NCBI GenBank assembly: GCA_003021705.1
Contig: PXRJ01000048.1
Span: 20,436 to 62,587, forward strand
Source: Halobacteriales archaeon QS_3_64_16
Lineage (GTDB): Archaea; Halobacteriota; Halobacteria; Halobacteriales; Halococcaceae
DNA: 42,152 nucleotides
Direction of reading: 5' to 3'
Below the pieces are notes generated by a model. It saw only the letters and a program-made list of their open reading frames with translations. It ran no database searches and had not been told where the DNA came from. The stretch's first letter is position 1. Every line of letters starts with the position of its first letter. Of this stretch, positions 25,377 through 34,023 are shown piece after piece. A program made the position numbers and the translations under genes.

Positions 25377-27598
25377 GCGGCGAGGAGGAACTCGCGAAGG
25401 ACTTGGGGCCCCTGGCCGCGCTCACGATCGGGGTCGGCACGATGATCGGTGCGGGCATTTTCGTCCTGCCCGGGACGGCCATCGCCCAAGCTGGCTCTTT
25501 CGCGATCGTCTCGTTCGTTGTCGGCGGGGCGATCGCGCTGCTCACGGCGCTGTCGGCCTCCGAACTCGGGACGGCGATGCCCAAATCCGGCGGGGCCTAC
25601 TACTTAAATCGCGCACTCGGACCCCTGTTCGGCTCGGTCGCGGGCTGGGCGAACTGGATGGGGCTGGCCTTTGCCTCGGCGTTCTATATGGTCGGGTTCG
25701 GCGAGTACATCCGGGCGATCCTCGGGGTTGAGGGTGCCGTCGCGCTCGGGCCCCTTTCGCTGTCGGTCGTGAAGGGGGTGGCACTGGCGGGTGCGGGACT
25801 GTTCGTCCTGATGAACTACGTCGGTGCGAAGGAGACCGGCCGGTTGCAGAACGTGATCGTCGTGATTCTGGTCGGGATCCTCGCGGTCTTTACTGCGATC
25901 GGCACGCTGCGCGCCGACCCGGCGAACCTCCCCCCGGCGGCGGGGGTCGGCCCGACGATCACCACGACGGGGCTGATCTTCGTCTCCTATCGGGGTTCGT
26001 CCAGATCACGAGCGTCGCCGAGGAGATCAAAACCCCGGACGGAACCTCCCGCGCGCGGTGATCGGCAGCGTCGTGATCGTGACCGTGATCTACGCGCTCG
26101 TCCTGATCGTGATGAGCGCCGCCGTCGAGGAGGGGTTCATAGCGGCCCAGGAGCAGGCGGGAAACATCGCGGTCGTCGAGGCCGCACGCCTGCTCGCCGG
26201 CCCCATTGGGGCGATCGCGATGCTCATCGGGGGCTGTTGGCGACGGCTTCCTCGGCGAACGCCTCGATTCTCGCGTCCTCGCGCATCAACTTCTCGATGG
26301 GCCGGGACGGACTCGTCAGCGCCCGGCTCAACGCGATCCACGATCGGTTCGGGACGCCCTACCGTTCGATCGCGATCACCGGCGGGTTCATCCTGCTGTT
26401 CGTTTTCCTCGCCGACGTCAACGCCTTGGCGACGATAAGCAGCGTGTTGCATCTGGTCATCTACGGCCTGCTCAATCTCGCGTTGCTCGTCATGCGCGAG
26501 GCCGACCTTCCCGAGTACGACCCCGCCTATACCGTCCCGCTGTACCCGATCACACCGATCCTCGGAGCACTTACCTCCTTTGCCCTGATCGCGTTCATCG
26601 AGCCCCGCGTCGTCGTTCTCGGGGTAGGTTTCGTCGTATTCGCCGCGCTCTGGTATTTCCTCTACGCTCGCTCCCGCACCAGCGAGGGCGGCGTGCTCAG
26701 CGATCTCGTGCTCTCGAAGCCCGAGGAGTTCCCTGAAGGGGCGGCCAACGCCGTCCGAAGCGTACGGCCCGATGGGGGTAATTTCCGGGTGATGGTGCCG
26801 CTCGCGAACCCTGAGCACCAGACCGACCTCATCGAACTCGGAAGCGTACTGGCGAACGAACACGACGGCGAGCTCCTGGCCGTCCATATCGTCACGATCC
26901 CCGACCAGACCCCTCTTAGCGAGGCCGCCGATCGCATCGCCGAGTTCGACCCCGGAGAGGGGGAATTGCTCGAACGCGCCCGTGCCGATGCCGGGACCGC
27001 CGACGTACCGATCGAGACCAAACGCATCCTCTCCCATCGCTCCTTCGAGGAGATCTTCGACGCCGCCCGCACCTACGATGCGGATACGGTCGTGATGGGC
27101 TGGGGCGAACACGGCGCGTCCGGCCGCGTCGAAGGGACGGTCGACGAGCTCACCCACGACCTACCCTGTGATTTCCTCCTCCTCCGGGATCGGGGCTTCG
27201 ACCCCAGACGGGTACTCGTCCCCACGGCAGGGGGGCCGGACTCGGAGCTGAGCGCGGCGGTCGCGAAGGCCTTTCGGCGCATCTACGGCGCCGAGATCAC
27301 CCTACTGCACGTCGCAGAGGACGCCGAAGAGGGCGAGGCCTTTCTCCGCGAGTGGGCTACGGAAAACGGGCTGGCCGAAGCCACCCTTCGGATCGAAAGC
27401 GGCGACGTCGAAGAGGCGATCACCACCGCCGCGGAGGACGCCACGATGGTGATCGTCGGCGCGACCGACCGGGGATTGCTCTCGCGTGTGCTTACCGGAT
27501 CGCTCGTCTTCGGCGTGCTTGAAGAACTGGAGTGTTCGGTGCTGCTCGCCGAGCGCGCCCGCGACCGCTCGCTCCTCGAGCGATTGTTCGGGCACTGA
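25373..27598 (+). pseudogene. APC-family amino acid permease with two C-terminal USP domains, carrying three small frameshifts
   Basis: A 741-residue frame is open throughout, but residues about 205-300 are out of register and Arg-rich. The true sequence moves through other frames: after SY near 25990 it should read GFVQITSVAEEIKTPDG, then near 26041 NLPRAVIGSVVIVTVIYAL, and near 26229-26233 LIGG then LLATASSANASI. Each step is explained by one missing base (the last in a G run), so the three losses add up to one codon and the frame recovers. Domains: APC permease (about 1-430, opening with GVGTMIGAGIFVLPG), USP 1 (about 460-590, FRVMVPLANPE to LLLRD) and USP 2 (about 600-735, RRVLVPTAGG to SVLLAE). 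Permease-USP fusions are typical of haloarchaeal cationic amino acid transporters. Confidence 0.8.
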
Positions 27599-27933
27599 CA
27601 GTCGGGACGTACCGGGACACCCACCGTTCCCCGTCGACGCCGAGGGCCATTGACACGGGGGTCGCGGGCTACGCCGGGGGACCACCAACGATCCAGCGAT
27701 CGCCCGGATGGGCCCTCGGTGTCCTGGTGGGCGATCACGACTCCGTTCTCGGACTGCCGGTTGACCGATTCGGACACCGTTCCGAACCCGAACTGCCTAA
27801 GCTGGCCGACCGTGCGGTACCCGCCGGCGGCACCGCAATCGAACCGGCTCAGCCTACTTCCCTCAGCAGTCCGGTCGGGTCCCTGCGAGCAGCAAGCGCG
27901 ATATTTTAACCGTTCCGACTGAAATCACGCTCA
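27599..27933. other. Intergenic region with promoter of the second permease-USP gene
   Basis: About 335 bases without a gene. An inverted repeat GATCGCCC / GGGCGATC (about 27700 and 27730) may form a hairpin after the first permease gene. Near the end is the TATA-like TATTTTAA (27902-27909), 25-30 bases before the next ATG. Confidence 0.45.
27902..27909 (+). promoter_or_regulatory. TATA box of the second permease-USP gene
   Basis: TATTTTAA centred about 28 bases before the ATG at 27934, which implies a leaderless message and expression independent of the first permease gene. Confidence 0.6.
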
Positions 27934-30315
27934 ATGGTCGAACACACTCGAACGCTAGATTTCAAGATCGCCTTCGCGATCGGGCTCGGGACGATGATCG
28001 CGGCCGGGATCTTTTCGCTTTCCGGGACGGCGGTCGCCAGGATCGGCTCCAGTGCCGTGATCGCGTTCGTCCTCGCCGCGATCATCGCGGGCGTTACCGC
28101 CGCCGCGTACTCGGAGTTCGCCTCGGTCTACTCGGAGAACGGCGGGGGGTATCTCTTTACCTCCCGCACTTTCGAGGATCGCGATCTACTCACCTACTCG
28201 ATCGGTATGAGCCTCTTTTTAGGCTATACCGGAACGACGGCCTTCTATCTCGCGACGATGGACGAGTGGGTCATCGAGTTCGTCCTCCCCGAGTCGCTTC
28301 AGTTCCTGCCACACGGCACCTTCGGCGTACTCACCGCGGTGCTGCTCGGCGTACTTAACGCCCGCGGGACGGAGGAATCGGGCACCTTCCAGTTGTTCGT
28401 GACCGGCGCGAAGGTCGCCGTTCTGCTGGCCTTTATCGGCGGCGCGGTCGCGTTCGCCGGGCCGACCGCGGCGGCCGGCACCTTCGCTACGCGTTTCTCG
28501 ACCGACGCTATCAGCATCGTGAGCGTGGCGGCGCTCGCCTTCATCACCTTCTTCGGTTTTTCAGCTATTGCCGCGAGCGCCGGGGAGATCATCGAACCTC
28601 GGAAAACAGTTCCCAAAGCGATCGCTGCCTCGATGGTGACGGTGACGATTCTCTATGCGCTCGTAATTGTCGCGATGGTCAACTCGCCGGTGCCCGCCGA
28701 GGTGGTCGCACGCCAGGGCGAGACCGCGATGGGAACCGTCGCAGCGGCCTTTTTCGGACGGTTCGGGCTCGCCGCGGTCGGCCAGGCCCTCATCGTCGCC
28801 GGGGCAATCTTCAGTATGGTTTCTGCGTCGAACGCCTCGATCCTCGCAGCGACCGGGATCGGCTCGCTCATGGGCCGACAGGGCCAGGCTCCGCGGCGTT
28901 TCTCCCGCATCGACTCCCGCTATGGAACGCCCACCTGGAGCGTCGGGACGGCGACGGCGGCGATCGTCGCCCTCATCGTTGCCTTCATTGCCCTCTTTCC
29001 TGCCGAGGGCGGGCTCGGCGGTCTTCACCTCGGCCTCGAAGCGCTCACCGGCTTCGCGACGCTCAATCTCCTCTTGCCGCTCGCGGTCGTGAACGTCGCG
29101 CTCGTCTACTCCCAGCGGAAGTTCCCCGACATCGAACGCGGCTTTCGGGTGCCCGGCGTGCCCTGGGTACCGGCGATCGGCGTGCTCGCGAACCTCGGGT
29201 TGATCTACAATCTACCCCGGATCGGCGTCGCCGTCGGGTTGGTGCTCACGGGGGCGCTGATCGGTGCGTACCTCCTCTGGGGTGGAGCCCCCGATACCGA
29301 CGATCTCTTCGAACGCGTCGTCCGGATGTCCGGATCACCGACAGCCAACGGCGGCACCATTAGTCCCGATGCGGTCGAGGAACACGCCGACTCGGCCGAC
29401 GACGATCGCTACCGGATCCTCGTTCCCGTTGCCCGTCCCGACCGCGCAGCCAGGCACGTCCAACTCGCGGCAACGATCGGCCGCTTCCAGGATTCGGATC
29501 CGATAATCGAAGTGATCAATATCACACAGATTCCCGAACAGACTCCGAGCGAGACTGTCATCGACATCGCCGAGGATCGCGCATCGGACATTCAGGATCG
29601 GCTAGAGGCGACGACCATCGATGCCGAATACAACGTCGAGGGGCATATCTGTGAGGACATCGCCTTCGATGTGCTCCAGAGCGCCCGGGACGACGAGGCC
29701 GATCTCATCCTCATAGGCTACCCCGAAGACAGCCAAGCCATCGTCCAGAACATCGAGTACAATGCCCCCTGTGACGTGCTCTTCGCTTCGGGCTTCGACG
29801 ATTCCGATGGAAGCGCCGCCGACCCACAGAACGTCTCGATCGTCAACGTCGGCGCTGGCGGCGGTCCACATCACCAAGCAATGTTGCCAGTCGTGAACGC
29901 AATGGGTGAGAGCGGATCCGAGATTCACGTCATTAGCGTAACCCCCACGGGCAATAGTGGGGGTACCGAAGAATCGACCGACGACACGCTACAAGGGCTC
30001 TCGGGAACTGAGAACGTCAACGTACACAATGTGAACACGACGAGCGTTGCTGAAGGACTCGTCTCCACAGCCGCGGAGAACGGAGGAATACTAGTGATCG
30101 GCGCGACCCGCACCCGACGGTTGCGTCAATGGGTCTTCGGTTCGACGCCCGACCAGGTGATCGATCTGGCGAAAGGGGCGGACGTACCTATCCTCATCTA
30201 CGCTGGATCACCCACCGTCGCCGGTAGTATCGAGGATTACCTCTTCCCGCTCTATCGATATTACCGGCAGTTGAGGCGAGGTCGCCGGCCGCTCGAAAGC
30301 GCCTCCGAGTCCTAA
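27934..30315 (+). CDS. APC-family amino acid permease fused to two universal stress domains
   Basis: 793 residues, intact. The permease domain (about 1-455) opens with GLGTMIAAGIFSLSGTAVA, the unwound helix-1 substrate site of APC transporters, and has about 12 membrane segments. Two USP-like domains follow: about 490-620 (YRILVPVARPDRAARHV to CDVLFASGF) and about 630-755 (VSIVNVGAGGGPHHQ to LVIGATRTRRLRQWVFGS to VPILIYAG). The second retains a recognisable USP loop. Cytoplasmic USP domains in such transporters are thought to sense nucleotide or stress state, but that is not proven. It is probably a paralogue of the preceding gene. The last third is less GC-rich than the permease part, which suggests a mosaic origin. 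Confidence 0.9.
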   Translation: MVEHTRTLDFKIAFAIGLGTMIAAGIFSLSGTAVARIGSSAVIAFVLAAIIAGVTAAAYSEFASVYSENGGGYLFTSRTFEDRDLLTYSIGMSLFLGYTGTTAFYLATMDEWVIEFVLPESLQFLPHGTFGVLTAVLLGVLNARGTEESGTFQLFVTGAKVAVLLAFIGGAVAFAGPTAAAGTFATRFSTDAISIVSVAALAFITFFGFSAIAASAGEIIEPRKTVPKAIAASMVTVTILYALVIVAMVNSPVPAEVVARQGETAMGTVAAAFFGRFGLAAVGQALIVAGAIFSMVSASNASILAATGIGSLMGRQGQAPRRFSRIDSRYGTPTWSVGTATAAIVALIVAFIALFPAEGGLGGLHLGLEALTGFATLNLLLPLAVVNVALVYSQRKFPDIERGFRVPGVPWVPAIGVLANLGLIYNLPRIGVAVGLVLTGALIGAYLLWGGAPDTDDLFERVVRMSGSPTANGGTISPDAVEEHADSADDDRYRILVPVARPDRAARHVQLAATIGRFQDSDPIIEVINITQIPEQTPSETVIDIAEDRASDIQDRLEATTIDAEYNVEGHICEDIAFDVLQSARDDEADLILIGYPEDSQAIVQNIEYNAPCDVLFASGFDDSDGSAADPQNVSIVNVGAGGGPHHQAMLPVVNAMGESGSEIHVISVTPTGNSGGTEESTDDTLQGLSGTENVNVHNVNTTSVAEGLVSTAAENGGILVIGATRTRRLRQWVFGSTPDQVIDLAKGADVPILIYAGSPTVAGSIEDYLFPLYRYYRQLRRGRRPLESASES

Positions 30316-30379
30316 CACCACTGGCCTCTCGACCACAGTTCCTCAGTTACGATCGCGAAAACAAAAAGAGAACGTCACG

Positions 30380-31243
30380 ATGTCTCACGATTCATATCGG
30401 CTCGCCGTTCCCGTCGGCGGTTGCGAGCCAACGGAGGGGCTTGAGCAGTCGATCCGGACTGCCGCCGAACTCGTCCGCGACCGAGATCGAACCGGAGAAC
30501 TTCTCGTCGTTAGCCTGCTCCAACTCCCCGAGCAGACATCACTCAACCGGAGCAATATCGACGACTCTCGCCTACAGAAGGCGGACGACACAGCAACTCA
30601 GCTTATGCAGGTCAGTGACGAGATGGGGATTGCAGCCGAAAAGACAGTACAGGTAGTCCACGACGGAGCGACGCCGATCGTTGAGTTGGCTGCTAACGAC
30701 GGGTGTGAGGGTGTGTTCGTGAACATCGATACGAGTCAGTCGAAACGACAGCCGGTGCTGAGTGCGCAGGCTGCCATAGAAATTTCCACACACGCTGAAA
30801 CTGATGTCTTCGTTCGCAAGCTGGTTCCCGGATCGAATACGGTCCAGCGGATCCTGTTGGCAGTCGGAGGGGGGCCTCACTCGGCGTTAGCCACAAAGGC
30901 CGCTCGAGCTCTCGCGATCGCTCACGATGCACAAGTCGACATTACTCACATCTATCCGGAGGACGCAGCGACTGATCTAGGTGAAGAGACCGCGATTCTC
31001 CAGCAAGCAGAAGAGACGCTAAGCGGGATCGAGCTGTTCGAAACGGGTCTCCTCCCCAGTAATAGCGCAGCGGACAAGGTCGTCGATCGTTCTCAGAAAT
31101 ACGATGTGACGGTGCTCGGTGCTCCGACAGCGGATCTACTGCGACAGCTCGTATTCGGAACAGCAGCAAATGAGTGCGAGAACGCTCGAGCAGCGAACGC
31201 GGCCTTCATGGCACAACAGCATCCAAAGAAGGAACAGAGGTGA
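30380..31243 (+). CDS. Tandem universal stress domain protein
   Basis: 287 residues with two USP-like halves: about 1-145 (YRLAVPVGGCEPTEGLEQ to TDVFVRKL) and about 150-285 (QRILLAVGGGPHSALATKAARAL to TVLGAPTADLLRQLVFGT). The arrangement mirrors the C-terminal part of the preceding permease fusion, including the GGGPH phrase. It could have arisen from that tail or act with it as a separate regulatory subunit. It starts 64 bases after the permease stop with no strong TATA box, so co-transcription is likely. Base composition is visibly lower in GC than uvrA or the permease domains. No transmembrane segments. Confidence 0.85.
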   Translation: MSHDSYRLAVPVGGCEPTEGLEQSIRTAAELVRDRDRTGELLVVSLLQLPEQTSLNRSNIDDSRLQKADDTATQLMQVSDEMGIAAEKTVQVVHDGATPIVELAANDGCEGVFVNIDTSQSKRQPVLSAQAAIEISTHAETDVFVRKLVPGSNTVQRILLAVGGGPHSALATKAARALAIAHDAQVDITHIYPEDAATDLGEETAILQQAEETLSGIELFETGLLPSNSAADKVVDRSQKYDVTVLGAPTADLLRQLVFGTAANECENARAANAAFMAQQHPKKEQR

Positions 31244-31398
31244 AATCGAGTCTCGAACGACAGGGGAGTCCCGGATGGCCCTTCGCTGCTCGTCACTCGT
31301 ACTCGTTCGAACACGTCCTTCCGTTCACCTTCGTCCTATTAGGTCCCGGTCACCCGGTAGGCGAAAGGGTATTCACCGATGGATCGCCAGGACCTGCT
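31244..31398. other. Short intergenic region
   Basis: Between the tandem-USP gene and a putative zinc microprotein. GTCCTATTAGG (about 31332-31342) and GGGTATTC (about 31367-31374) are possible TATA elements; the second lies about 28 bases before the microprotein ATG. Confidence 0.35.
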
Positions 31399-31533
31399 AT
31401 GGGACGCCGTCCGGACTGTGAGACGAGCATTAGCCCCGTCGAAAGCGGCTCTGCCGGCCCCGGCAAGACCGTTTGGGTCTGCCCGGAGTGTGAGGGGATT
31501 CTCGGCATCAGCGAACACGCCATCGGTGGGTAG
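31399..31533 (+). CDS. Possible small zinc-binding microprotein
   Basis: 44 residues (MGRRPDCETSISPVESG...). The C-terminal part, TVWVCPECEGILGISEHA, has one CPxC knuckle, and an earlier Cys7 stands alone. Haloarchaea encode many one-domain CPxCG-type zinc microproteins, and this could be a reduced member, perhaps pairing with His/Cys elsewhere or forming dimers. A TATA-like element is about 28 bases upstream. Only one knuckle is present, so it might also be a decayed gene. The same frame is open upstream to 31174, but that part overlaps the USP gene. Confidence 0.45.
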   Translation: MGRRPDCETSISPVESGSAGPGKTVWVCPECEGILGISEHAIGG

Positions 31534-31619
31534 TCTCACTGACCGCATCGTGAACCTCACTGGCGACGGACGAACCGGGAAGGACTTACCGACGAGAACA
31601 AACCTGTAGACGAGTACAG

Positions 31620-32753
31620 ATGTACGATTTCGTCGTCGTCGGTGCCGGCCCCGCCGGCTCACGGTTCGCCCGCCGGGCCGCCGAGACCGGTCGCGACGTC
31701 CTCCTACTCGAACGCGGCGACGTAGGCGAACCGCTCGCTTGCTCGGGTCACGTCAGCGCCGATCTCTGGGCGTTCACCCCACCCGGAGCCCGCGAGGCCC
31801 TGCTCGAAAACGAGATCCGGGGCGCGAACTTCCACGTCGGCGGGCCGGGAAGCAAGGGGGAACGCTTCTATCGGGACCGGACGATCTCATACGTCATCGA
31901 CCGCGTCGGGCTTGACGTGCTGCTCGCTGATGCAGCACGGGATGCCGGCGTCGACCTGCGGGAGGGCCACAGCGTCCTCGCCGTCGAGGAAGACCAGGAG
32001 GGCGTCGCGGTGAGTGTACGCACGGATGCGAGCGATGGCGGCGGTACCGATGATGCCGGTGGGTCCAGCACCGAACCGACGACCGCGACGTTCCACGCTC
32101 GGATGGTCGTCGGCGCGGACGGGCCGGTTTCAACCGTTCGCCGTGAGTGTGGCCTCCCCGAACCGGGCGAGAAGCTCCAGGGCCTCTTGGCTTTCTCGAC
32201 GGAGACCGAACCCGCCGATTTCGTCGACGTCCACCTCACCGCGCCGTCGTTTTTCGCCTGGCGCATTCCCCGGGGCGAGGCCGGCACCGAGTACGGTCTC
32301 GCGGCCCCGCCCGGCGAGAACGCGAACGAACTCTTCGATCGATTCACAGCCGACTACGGTATCGAGGTCGGCGAGGTCTGTGCGGGAATGATCCCGATCG
32401 ACCCACCCAGCCGGGTCACCGGCCACCGGAGCCTCCTGATCGGCGATGCGGCCGCCCAGACCAAGCCGTTTACTGGCGGCGGGATCGTCTATGGTATGAC
32501 CGCCGCCGACCACGCCGCCCGCGAGGTCGACCCCCGCGATCCCGATTCGCTCGCCGCCTACGAGCGCGCCTGGCGAGCGGATCTGAGCACCGAGATCCGG
32601 CTGGGAGCCTGGATTCGCCGGGCGTACTCGCTTCCCGAACCCCTCCAGAGAGCCGGGCTGCGAGCGCTCTCGGGCGAGATCGACGTGCACATGGACAAGC
32701 CGACCTCCGTCTTTTCGACCGACCAGCTCAGAGCCTTCCTCTCGCGATCCTAA
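31620..32753 (+). CDS. Geranylgeranyl reductase-family FAD protein
   Basis: 377 residues. N-terminal FAD motif VVVGAGPAGSRFARRAAE (5-22) with LLLERGD as the second strand acid. LACSGHVS (43-50), VVGADGPVSTVRR, and GDAAAQTKPFTGGGIVYGM are signatures of the geranylgeranyl reductase family. Family members saturate the isoprenoid chains of archaeal ether lipids or related prenyl groups. The exact substrate (lipid, quinone or other) cannot be read. A short Gly/Ser/Thr insert at about 133-150 is atypical and low-complexity. The gene is intact and followed by the GNAT gene 77 bases downstream. Confidence 0.88.
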   Translation: MYDFVVVGAGPAGSRFARRAAETGRDVLLLERGDVGEPLACSGHVSADLWAFTPPGAREALLENEIRGANFHVGGPGSKGERFYRDRTISYVIDRVGLDVLLADAARDAGVDLREGHSVLAVEEDQEGVAVSVRTDASDGGGTDDAGGSSTEPTTATFHARMVVGADGPVSTVRRECGLPEPGEKLQGLLAFSTETEPADFVDVHLTAPSFFAWRIPRGEAGTEYGLAAPPGENANELFDRFTADYGIEVGEVCAGMIPIDPPSRVTGHRSLLIGDAAAQTKPFTGGGIVYGMTAADHAAREVDPRDPDSLAAYERAWRADLSTEIRLGAWIRRAYSLPEPLQRAGLRALSGEIDVHMDKPTSVFSTDQLRAFLSRS

Positions 32754-32830
32754 CTGCCTGCCCGCTCGCAGTTCGCTCGTCGGTCGAGCGAACCTGTCAC
32801 TTTTTGAACTACGACTTCAGTTTTGTATCC

Positions 32831-33390
32831 ATGCCTGGCGCGACCTTCCTCCGTAGTGACCGCTTGACCTTCTGCACCGTCGAGAACGACGACGCCGACA
32901 TCGAACTGCTCCAGCGGGTACACAACGACCCCGAGTTCCGTGAGGGGCTGTTGTTCCGCTATCCACAGAGTCGCGAGGAGATCGAATCGCTCGTCGAGAG
33001 TACCGAAGCCGAGGACGACAGGCTCGATCCCCTCGTCTGTGTGAACGAGGAGCCGGTCGGTTCGACCAGTCTCTTTGACATCCGACAGGGCGATCACGCC
33101 ACGCTCGCCTACTGGCTGCTCCCCGAACACCGCGGCGCAAGCTATGGGACCGAAGCCGCCGCACTGCTAATCGATCACGTTTTCCGCACGCTCGGCCTGC
33201 ACCGGGTGCTCGCCTGGACGATCGGGTACAACGAGGCCTCACAAGCACTGCTTCGCCGGCTGAGCTTTACCCACGAAGGGACCTTCCGCGAGCACGTCTT
33301 CAGGGCGGGGAGTACCACGACGCCGAACACTACGGTCTGCTGGCCTCGGAGTGGGACGGTCTCGAAACCGTCCTCGACGTTCGGTCGTAG
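32831..33390 (+). pseudogene. GNAT-family N-acetyltransferase (RimJ/RimL type), frameshifted near its end
   Basis: Starts MPGATFLRSDRLTFCTVEND at 32831 and shows the acetyltransferase_3 pattern: LVCVNEEPVGSTSLFDI, YWLLPEHRGASYGTEAAALLIDHVF (acetyl-CoA loop RGxxYGxEA-like) and LHRVLAWTIGYNEASQALLRRLSFTHEGTFREH. The G run at 33307-33310 is one base short of the expected five. With the fifth G the protein continues GEYHDAEHYGLLASEWDGL to a TAG at 33388-33390, the normal end of this family. As sequenced, the frame runs on past 33390 to 33493 through unrelated codons. It is probably either a sequencing error or a late mutation. Substrate unknown; RimJ/RimL-like members acetylate protein N-termini or small amines. 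Confidence 0.75.
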
Positions 33391-33551
33391 ACTCCTTGTC
33401 GTAGCTTCCGAAGCGGTCGGGGAGATCGGGGCGTTTCGGCGGCGAAACCTACTACCAACGATCCTCCCCACTGATTCTCTAGTGCCGACCTGAGCTGCCT
33501 CGATCGGACTCGCTCCCAAGCCGTAAGTGATCCACCGGCCTACCACGAGGT
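33391..33551. other. Short intergenic region
   Basis: Between the GNAT stop and the SPW-like gene. The first part is read by the out-of-frame GNAT extension, with no sign of a separate gene. No strong promoter visible. Confidence 0.35.
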
Positions 33552-33950
33552 GTGACTCCCTCCCGATTCACGACCGGCGTCTGTGTTATCGCGATCGTCG
33601 GCTGTCTGCTCGTCGCGAGCGCACCGCTACTCGTCGGTGCCCCGGCGGCCTTCCGGGGCAGCGTCGTCGCCTCGGGACTGTTGGGTGTCGTGTTCGCCGG
33701 TTATAATGCCTACTCGGTCCGCACGTACGGTCAGCCGCGCCTAGCCGCGGGTGTCATAACTGCGATCTTCGGCGCCTGGTTCGTCGCTGCGCCGCTGGTC
33801 TATACCGTCGGTGGAATTCTAACCGCGCTCGTCCAAACCGGGGGCGCGCTCACCGCTGCGTTCGGCGGCTACGCCGCCATCGAAGCGGTCGAACTCCTCG
33901 TCCGGGGAACGCCGATGGCCGAGAACGTCCCCCACCCGGAGAACGACTGA
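33552..33950 (+). CDS. Small membrane protein, SPW-repeat-like
   Basis: 132 residues from a GTG at 33552, with about four hydrophobic segments (roughly 8-30, 36-54, 64-84, 88-112). The phrase GVITAIFGAWFVAAPLVY in the third segment resembles the SPW repeat (Ser-Pro-Trp-type) of bacterial and archaeal membrane proteins. No catalytic or metal motif. The C-terminal tail, RGTPMAENVPHPEND, is hydrophilic. Function unknown. The gene converges with the YgfZ/GcvT-like gene. Confidence 0.7.
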   Translation: MTPSRFTTGVCVIAIVGCLLVASAPLLVGAPAAFRGSVVASGLLGVVFAGYNAYSVRTYGQPRLAAGVITAIFGAWFVAAPLVYTVGGILTALVQTGGALTAAFGGYAAIEAVELLVRGTPMAENVPHPEND

Positions 33951-34023
33951 TCCGCTTTCGTCCTCTCGACTCTCTCGGCTGTCGCCGACCGTCCTGTCCC
34001 GATAGGCGCTGATTCGCGTTCGC

